A stretch of 19,182 nt of DNA from Campylobacteraceae bacterium (GTDB taxonomy: Bacteria > Campylobacterota > Campylobacteria > Campylobacterales > Campylobacteraceae): the NCBI GenBank assembly GCA_012521935.1, contig JAAYLJ010000149.1, positions 1 to 19,182 on the forward strand, given 5' to 3'. The position numbers were made by a program, and so were the translations under genes. The notes beneath the pieces are model-generated. The model saw only the letters and a list, made by a program, of their open reading frames with translations. It was not told the DNA's origin and searched no databases. Numbering within the stretch: position 1 is the stretch's first letter; each line of letters opens with the position of its first letter. This document shows, in pieces, positions 15,337 through 19,182 of the stretch.

Positions 15337-16076
15337 GGCAGAAGGTATCCATACTCTTTCATAATTTTTTTAGCTTCATTGCTAAAAATGAAATCATAAA
15401 AAGACTCTGCCTCCTTTTTTGCTCCTTTTAATAAAACTACCCCTTGATCTATTGGCTCATAGAGTGAATCTTCAACCATTGCCCAATTTTTTCCCTCTTT
15501 ATATTCACTCATTTTTGATGAATAAAGAGCTGAAGCATTGATAAGTCCAATGTCTGCTGCTGTGGTAGCAAAATTTACTGTTTGTGAAATACTCTCAGCA
15601 AATACAAGTTTGTTTTCTATTTTTTCATAGATTTTTGCACTTTTAAAAGCTTCAACCGCGGCCGCTCCATAAGGTGCTGTTTTAGGATTGGCGATTGCAA
15701 TTTTTTGGATGCTAGGATCAGTTAAAAGCTCCATCCCTTTTGAAAAATCAAACTCTTTTGAACTAAAAAAAGCTAAAGCACCTTGAGCGTAGATAATTGG
15801 CTTAGTAGTAGCTAATCCTGAATCATAAATCTCTTTTGGGAAAGCCATATTTGCAGCCATAAAAATATCATATGGTGCTCCATTTTTTATCTGAGCTACC
15901 AGTTTTCCACTACTAGAAAAAGTTGGCTCGATTTTCACATTTGGATGAGTTTTATTAAACTCTGCTATAAGCTCATCCATAGCAAAGGCTACATTTGCAG
16001 CAACAGCAAGCCTGATAGTTTCAGCTTGTAAAGCAAGTCCAAAAAAAACAATTACAGTAAAAAATAATCTTTTCAC
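15333..16076 (-). CDS. modA: Molybdate-binding periplasmic protein ModA
   Basis: A 247-residue exported binding protein; the signal peptide spans about 1-19 (FFTVIVFFGLALQAE). Mature-domain ModA segments are RLAVAANVAFAMDELIAEF, then FSSSGKLVAQIKNGAPYDIF with the oxyanion-binding serine, AIANPKTAPYGAAAVEAF, and a C-terminal IFSNEAKKIMKEYGYLLP. The start is GTG at 16076 with AAAGGA upstream. It is the first gene of the operon, and a ModE-type operator at 16092-16115 overlaps its promoter region, so expression should fall when molybdate is plentiful (inference from the known ModE mode of action). Confidence 0.95.
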   Translation of the reverse strand: MKRLFFTVIVFFGLALQAETIRLAVAANVAFAMDELIAEFNKTHPNVKIEPTFSSSGKLVAQIKNGAPYDIFMAANMAFPKEIYDSGLATTKPIIYAQGALAFFSSKEFDFSKGMELLTDPSIQKIAIANPKTAPYGAAAVEAFKSAKIYEKIENKLVFAESISQTVNFATTAADIGLINASALYSSKMSEYKEGKNWAMVEDSLYEPIDQGVVLLKGAKKEAESFYDFIFSNEAKKIMKEYGYLLP

Positions 16077-16091
16077 TTTTTTCCTTTATTG

Positions 16092-16115
16092 CGTTATATA
16101 AAGGAAAATATAGCG
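16092..16115. promoter_or_regulatory. ModE operator before modA
   Basis: CGTTATATAAAGGAAAATATAGCG is a 24-bp dyad with half-sites CGTTATATA and CGCTATATT. Total length and outer CG...CG spacing match the E. coli modA operator as I recall it. It lies 16 bases before the modA GTG and includes likely -10 sequences (TATATA or TATATT on the minus strand). ModE with molybdate bound would block transcription here. Confidence 0.8.
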
Positions 16116-16135
16116 TTTATTTTCTTAAGTTTTTC

Positions 16136-16918
16136 TTAGCAACCTACGATGACATCTTCTGGAAAGAAGCTTATATAAACCAAATCATCTTTTTTACAAA
16201 TAGGAAGTTTATCTATAGAGCCAGTAGCAACTAAAATTTGGGATCCAAATATAACAGTTATCTCATACATATCCTCTTCTACTGCGTGGGTTAATATTTT
16301 CGCATTTATGAGATTTGTCTCTGATGGTGCTTGAGTTTTAGAGGTAAAAGTGGAGATGGAAGAGGCTTTTATGATGGCAAAAAGATTTTGTCCTATCGTT
16401 AATCCTAGCTCTCTTACACTAGTTTGGGTAATGTGAGCATCGATAAAAATATCTTTTTCAAGCTCAAGTGTAAGTTTTGCATTTACATTAAGCGGGGTGA
16501 TTTTTTTTAATTTGCAAGCAAGCTGATTTCTAGCACTTGTCCTAATGCTAGGCCTTGAGAGCAGTTGCATCAAAGCTTGAACATCATCTAAATGTAAAGA
16601 GATTGAGTCAAAGAAAGTTTTTTGAGCACTTTGAAGTGCTTCATAAAGAGCTATATAGTTGTGAGCTTTGTGAGTAAGTGTTGAGCCACCGCCGCCTTTT
16701 CCGCCAGTAGTTTTTTTAGTTAAAACCTCGCCAGAGAGTGTTTCCATCTCTTTTAAGGCATCCCACGCAGCTTTATAACTCATTTTCATGGATTTTGCTG
16801 CTTTAGATAAAGAGCCATGAGCATCTATCTCTTTTAAAAGCTCTATTCTGCCTTTTCCAAAAAAACCGTGATTGCTTTTATCTATCCAACAAGCCGTGCC
16901 AAGTCTTAATTCAGCCAT
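16136..16918 (-). CDS. modE: Molybdate-responsive regulator ModE
   Basis: The 260-residue length equals that of E. coli ModE. The N-terminal winged helix is of the ModE/LysR-like type: LLKEIDAHGSLSKAAKSMKM with SYKAAWDALKEMETLSG (about 26-60), then the wing KKTTGGKGGGGSTLTHKA (68-85). Two Mop domains follow, about 125-190 (SARNQLACKLKKI onward, with KLTLELEKDIFIDAHIT) and about 198-258 (SETNLINAKILTHAVEEDMY onward), forming the di-Mop molybdate sensor. The full domain set, which some Campylobacterota have lost, is present. The ATG follows GAGGAG. A ModE-like dyad covers its own predicted -10, suggesting autoregulation. The mod operon begins 59 bases downstream on the same strand. Confidence 0.95.
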   Translation of the reverse strand: MAELRLGTACWIDKSNHGFFGKGRIELLKEIDAHGSLSKAAKSMKMSYKAAWDALKEMETLSGEVLTKKTTGGKGGGGSTLTHKAHNYIALYEALQSAQKTFFDSISLHLDDVQALMQLLSRPSIRTSARNQLACKLKKITPLNVNAKLTLELEKDIFIDAHITQTSVRELGLTIGQNLFAIIKASSISTFTSKTQAPSETNLINAKILTHAVEEDMYEITVIFGSQILVATGSIDKLPICKKDDLVYISFFPEDVIVGC

Positions 16919-16928
16919 TAAATCTCCT

Positions 16929-16952
16929 CGAGCTATAATTATATATATAGCG
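16929..16952. promoter_or_regulatory. ModE-like operator before modE
   Basis: The 24-bp element running from CGAGCTATA to TATATAGCG contains inverted CTATA/TATAG arms and keeps the outer CG pairs 24 bp apart. One arm is shifted, so the match is weaker than at modA. On the minus strand TATAAT (16943-16938) lies inside it and would start the modE transcript near 16931. Occupation would block modE transcription. Confidence 0.6.
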
Positions 16953-16966
16953 TATTTAAAAGGAGT

Positions 16967-17395
16967 TTAATTTGGTAAAAAAGAGTTTGCAAGCGAAACA
17001 ATGGCATCTTTTTTCATGGCACCTTTCATTTGATAGATGATTTCACCCTCTTTGAAAATTAAAATCGTAGGAATAGAACGGATGTCAAACCTCATGGCAA
17101 GATTTTGCTCCTCTTGGGTATTTACTTTTGCAAAAAGAGCCTTTAATGGAAACTCTTTTGCAGCTTTTTCAAACTCTGGCGCCATTACTTTACAAGGACC
17201 ACACCATGGTGCCCAAAAATCCACCACAACAGGAATAGAAGAGTTAGCAACAACCAAATCAAAGTTTTGCTCATAAAGCTCTAATACTTTATCAAAAAGT
17301 AAAGACTCTTTGCAGTGTCCGCAGTTTGCCTTCTTGTAGCTTTTTTTGTACGGAACATTGTTGACATTGAAACAGTAGGGGCATACAACTTTCAT
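16967..17395 (-). CDS. trxC: Thioredoxin 2 (TrxC) with N-terminal zinc ribbon
   Basis: A 142-residue cytoplasmic disulphide reductase. Two CxxC pairs at the N-terminus, C5/C8 (CPYC) and C25/C28 (CGHC), form the zinc-binding module that separates thioredoxin 2 from TrxA. The thioredoxin domain carries the active site FWAPWCGPCK with C65 and C68 and the cis-proline segment SIPTILIFKEGE. The length matches TrxC. The ATG has AAGGAG upstream and lies ten bases after the preceding membrane-protein gene, so the two are probably cotranscribed. TrxC is generally linked to oxidative stress and could reduce Tpx in this genome (inference). Confidence 0.95.
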   Translation of the reverse strand: MKVVCPYCFNVNNVPYKKSYKKANCGHCKESLLFDKVLELYEQNFDLVVANSSIPVVVDFWAPWCGPCKVMAPEFEKAAKEFPLKALFAKVNTQEEQNLAMRFDIRSIPTILIFKEGEIIYQMKGAMKKDAIVSLANSFLPN

Positions 17396-17405
17396 CTTCT
17401 CTCCT

Positions 17406-17723
17406 TTAAGTTTCTAAATCTACAACTACTTTAAATGGCTTTTGAAAAAGGAAAAAGTAGGCAAAATATAGCCCGTAAGTGATGAAAAGCCAACTTATGA
17501 AAAATAGTCTCTTTTTTCCAATTATACTAAACTCACTTTTTGTTACCCTAAAACCATTCTCTTCAAAAAACCTAACAAGTGTTGCATTTTCAGCTTTTTT
17601 AAATGAAATTGATGATTTTATTTGGTTTATGGAGTTTAAAATCTCTTCTTTGTATCTTTTTTGTGATTTTAACTCTATAAATAGCGCTACAAAGCCAATT
17701 AATGGAAGTAAGGTTACAAACAT
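17406..17723 (-). CDS. Small membrane protein of unknown function
   Basis: I do not recognise this 105-residue protein. It has a hydrophobic N-terminus (about 3-17), a charged, probably coiled-coil stretch (about 18-50, lysine- and glutamate-rich) and a second hydrophobic segment (about 71-94) followed by a short tail. Two membrane helices with a polar region between them are likely. The ATG at 17723 has AAAAAGGG upstream. It is ten bases before trxC and probably cotranscribed with it. The in-frame start, ribosome-binding site and packing support a real gene; nothing indicates its role. Confidence 0.7.
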   Translation of the reverse strand: MFVTLLPLIGFVALFIELKSQKRYKEEILNSINQIKSSISFKKAENATLVRFFEENGFRVTKSEFSIIGKKRLFFISWLFITYGLYFAYFFLFQKPFKVVVDLET

Positions 17724-17775
17724 AAAAGCCCTTTTTAAATGTTAAATCCTAGCAATTATGGGCTTAATCTGCAAC

Positions 17776-17812
17776 CATAGTTTGCCCTGTTTTTAAAAAA
17801 AGGCAAACTATG
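17776..17812. repeat. Perfect 11-bp inverted repeat between two membrane-protein genes
   Basis: CATAGTTTGCC and GGCAAACTATG are perfectly complementary and separated by 15 bases (CTGTTTTTAAAAAAA), part of which could also pair. It lies in the 109-base gap between the genes at 17833 and 17723. No U-tract follows the hairpin on either strand, so it is not a standard intrinsic terminator. It may act as a weak or Rho-assisted terminator, an mRNA stability hairpin or a protein-binding site. Confidence 0.6.
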
Positions 17813-17832
17813 TAGTTAAAATGAAATAGGTT

Positions 17833-18288
17833 TTAAACCATATACATAACTTTTGCCAAAATTACGATGGTAATTCCAGCAGCGATTATATAGTAGTACG
17901 CATTGCTCTCAACAGGATTTAGATCTTGTGAATGTTTATATTTGAAAAATAAACGCTTCGTGATTGATGTTACAACTTTCACGCCAATGCCATAAGCTAT
18001 TAAAGCTTTGATTATTAATATTGTTTGAAAAGGTGTAGCAAAAACTCCATCTTTGAATGAAATATACCTAAAAAACATTATAGTGCCAGTGGTTAATAAA
18101 ACAAGCATATTTGGCGGGTATATCTTCCAAACTTTTTTTGATAGTGCACTTTGCAAAGCCACATATGCACTCTCGCCTATGACTTTTTTTGTTGGGGTTA
18201 CAACAAAAAGCTTAGCAAAACCCCACCCAATGAACAACATCGCACTTAGCAAATGGATCAACAAAACAATATTGTAAAACAACTCCAC
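17833..18288 (-). CDS. Four-helix membrane protein of unknown function (CopD-like appearance)
   Basis: A 151-residue integral membrane protein with hydrophobic segments at about 4-27, 57-76, 84-106 and 130-150. The first helix contains LIHLLSAMLFIGWGFAKLF with a buried histidine (H12), resembling CopD/cytochrome b561-like four-helix proteins, but I cannot assign a family with certainty. A positively charged loop (KRLFFKYKHSQ) precedes the last helix. The start is GTG at 18288 with AAGGAG at ideal spacing. It follows the metal-chelate-type binding-protein gene by 36 bases on the same strand, so cotranscription is likely. Confidence 0.75.
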   Translation of the reverse strand: MELFYNIVLLIHLLSAMLFIGWGFAKLFVVTPTKKVIGESAYVALQSALSKKVWKIYPPNMLVLLTTGTIMFFRYISFKDGVFATPFQTILIIKALIAYGIGVKVVTSITKRLFFKYKHSQDLNPVESNAYYYIIAAGITIVILAKVMYMV

Positions 18289-18324
18289 AACTACTCCTTT
18301 ATGTTTAAGAATTTTAAATGTTAT

Positions 18325-19182
18325 TTATGAATTGGTTAAAAAACTTTCATATTCAGCATCAGTAAGCTTGTATTTATAAAATTTTTCATAAAAAAACTTA
18401 CTCTCTTTTTTTAAATCTAAATATTTCATCTCTTCTGGATATAAAACTTTACTCAGCCACATAATCCCAAGAATAGCCTCTGGAGATGGTCTATCCCACC
18501 AAAATCCAGCAACTGGTACCATATGTATTTCTTTATTTTTAACAGCGGTAATGCTCCCAAACTGAGGTTTATTTAAAAAATCTTTTGCAGTTGTTTTTAG
18601 CGTTCTATTGCTTGGCAAAATAATGACATCTGGGTTCCATAAAATGATTTTTTCTATGGAAATAGTACCTTTTGCCTCCATTTTATTTGCAACATTTATA
18701 CCGCCACTTTTTGTGATAAAAACATCTCCCCACCAATCCTTGTTTTCACTACTTATCTCACTAGAGCCACTAGCGTAAAATACTTTTTTCCAATGTTTTA
18801 TATTTTCTGTTTGGCTTTCTACCTCTTTAAGCTTTAGCTGCAAATACTCTATTCAATCTTTCGCTTTTTCTTTTTCGAAGAAGAGTTTTCCCATATTGTC
18901 AAACTCCGCTAAAAGGCTTTTAAGTGAGTGCTTGCCAATCCCCATGGTGTAAACTGGAATGCCAAGTTTTTCTATTTTATTGTTAGTTTCAATTGAAGTT
19001 GATCCAGCAAAAACAATATCTGGATTAATCTTTAAGAGTTTTTCTAAATTTATATCATTAAATGTCCCTATGCTCTTTTTATTTGCAAGCATTGGGAAAA
19101 GTTTTTTGAAAAATGGAAAGCTTTCGCTCTTTGGATGAGCTATGATAAAATCACTCTCTGCAAATATTGCTATTTGCTGTAC
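18325..19182 (-). pseudogene. Metal-chelate/cobalamin-type ABC binding protein with one in-frame TGA; 5' end beyond the window
   Basis: Reading from the window edge, a TroA/FepB/BtuF-type periplasmic binding protein runs in one frame: SIGTFNDINLEKLLKINPDI, IVFAGSTSIETNNKIEKLG, then KLFFEKEKAKD. A TGA at 18855-18853 follows, and the same frame continues IEYLQLKLKEVESQT to LTDAEYESFLTNS with no shift or gap. C-terminal features include WGDVFITKSGGINVANKM, IILWNPDVIILPS and WWDRPSPEAILGIMWLSKVL. Relatives usually have a bulky hydrophobic residue at the TGA position (K-A-K-x-hydrophobic-I-E-Y). The alternatives are a nonsense mutation, a sequencing error, or a selenocysteine/readthrough codon, since SelA and SelB are encoded nearby. 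Without the TGA the gene appears intact. Restart at the downstream TTG (18843) is unlikely to yield a functional protein. The ligand is probably an iron or cobalt chelate. Confidence 0.8.

Noticed and set aside
18841..18855. Frameshift between the two halves of the binding protein
   Set aside because: Both halves are in the same frame with only one TGA between them, so it is a stop codon rather than a frameshift.

Overview
The window looks like chromosomal DNA of a Campylobacterota (Epsilonproteobacteria) species of the Sulfurimonas/Sulfurospirillum/Arcobacter type. The reasons are the very AT-rich sequence, tightly packed genes with ATGA stop/start overlaps, a histidine kinase H-box of the SLGEM...HQWRQPL kind common in this phylum, and a modA-mop-modB-modC order like the one I recall from Campylobacter jejuni. 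The species cannot be fixed from sequence alone.

Layout. (1) 1-939, minus strand: 5' part of an AAA ATPase of the ATPase/DUF4143 type, cut by the window edge. Its promoter is bracketed by palindromic repeats spaced 33 bp apart. (2) 1116-7696, plus strand: five genes joined by four 4-nt overlaps. They encode a periplasmic ligand-binding protein, a sensor histidine kinase, a response regulator with a winged-helix output domain, and the selenocysteine machinery SelA and SelB. (3) 7689-9059: a TetR-type regulator divergent from an iron superoxide dismutase. (4) 11064-9081, minus strand: thiol peroxidase, an NnrS membrane protein and a PhnA-type small protein, behind a perfect FNR/NNR-type box and ended by a hairpin terminator. 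(5) 16918-11158, minus strand: ModE and an extended molybdate uptake operon (modA, mop, modB, modC, a second modA-like gene, a second modB-like gene, modD), with ModE-type operators before modE and before modA. (6) 19182-16967, minus strand: a periplasmic metal-chelate/cobalamin-type binding protein interrupted by one in-frame TGA, two membrane proteins of unknown role, and thioredoxin-2.

Functional theme. SelA/SelB and Mo/W uptake both serve molybdo- or tungsto-enzymes such as selenocysteine formate dehydrogenases, although no such enzyme is in the window. SodB, Tpx, NnrS and TrxC form an oxidative/nitrosative stress group. The observations I think deserve most attention are: the two-component system fused to selAB, the in-frame TGA in a binding-protein gene in a genome that encodes SelA/SelB, the promoter sandwiched by 33-bp-phased dyads, the single ModC serving two binding-protein/permease pairs, and the FNR-type box centred at -41.5 of the predicted tpx start site. 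No RNA gene, insertion sequence or CRISPR array was seen. There is no gene-free stretch over 300 bases; the longest are 940-1115 and 8286-8462, both described below.
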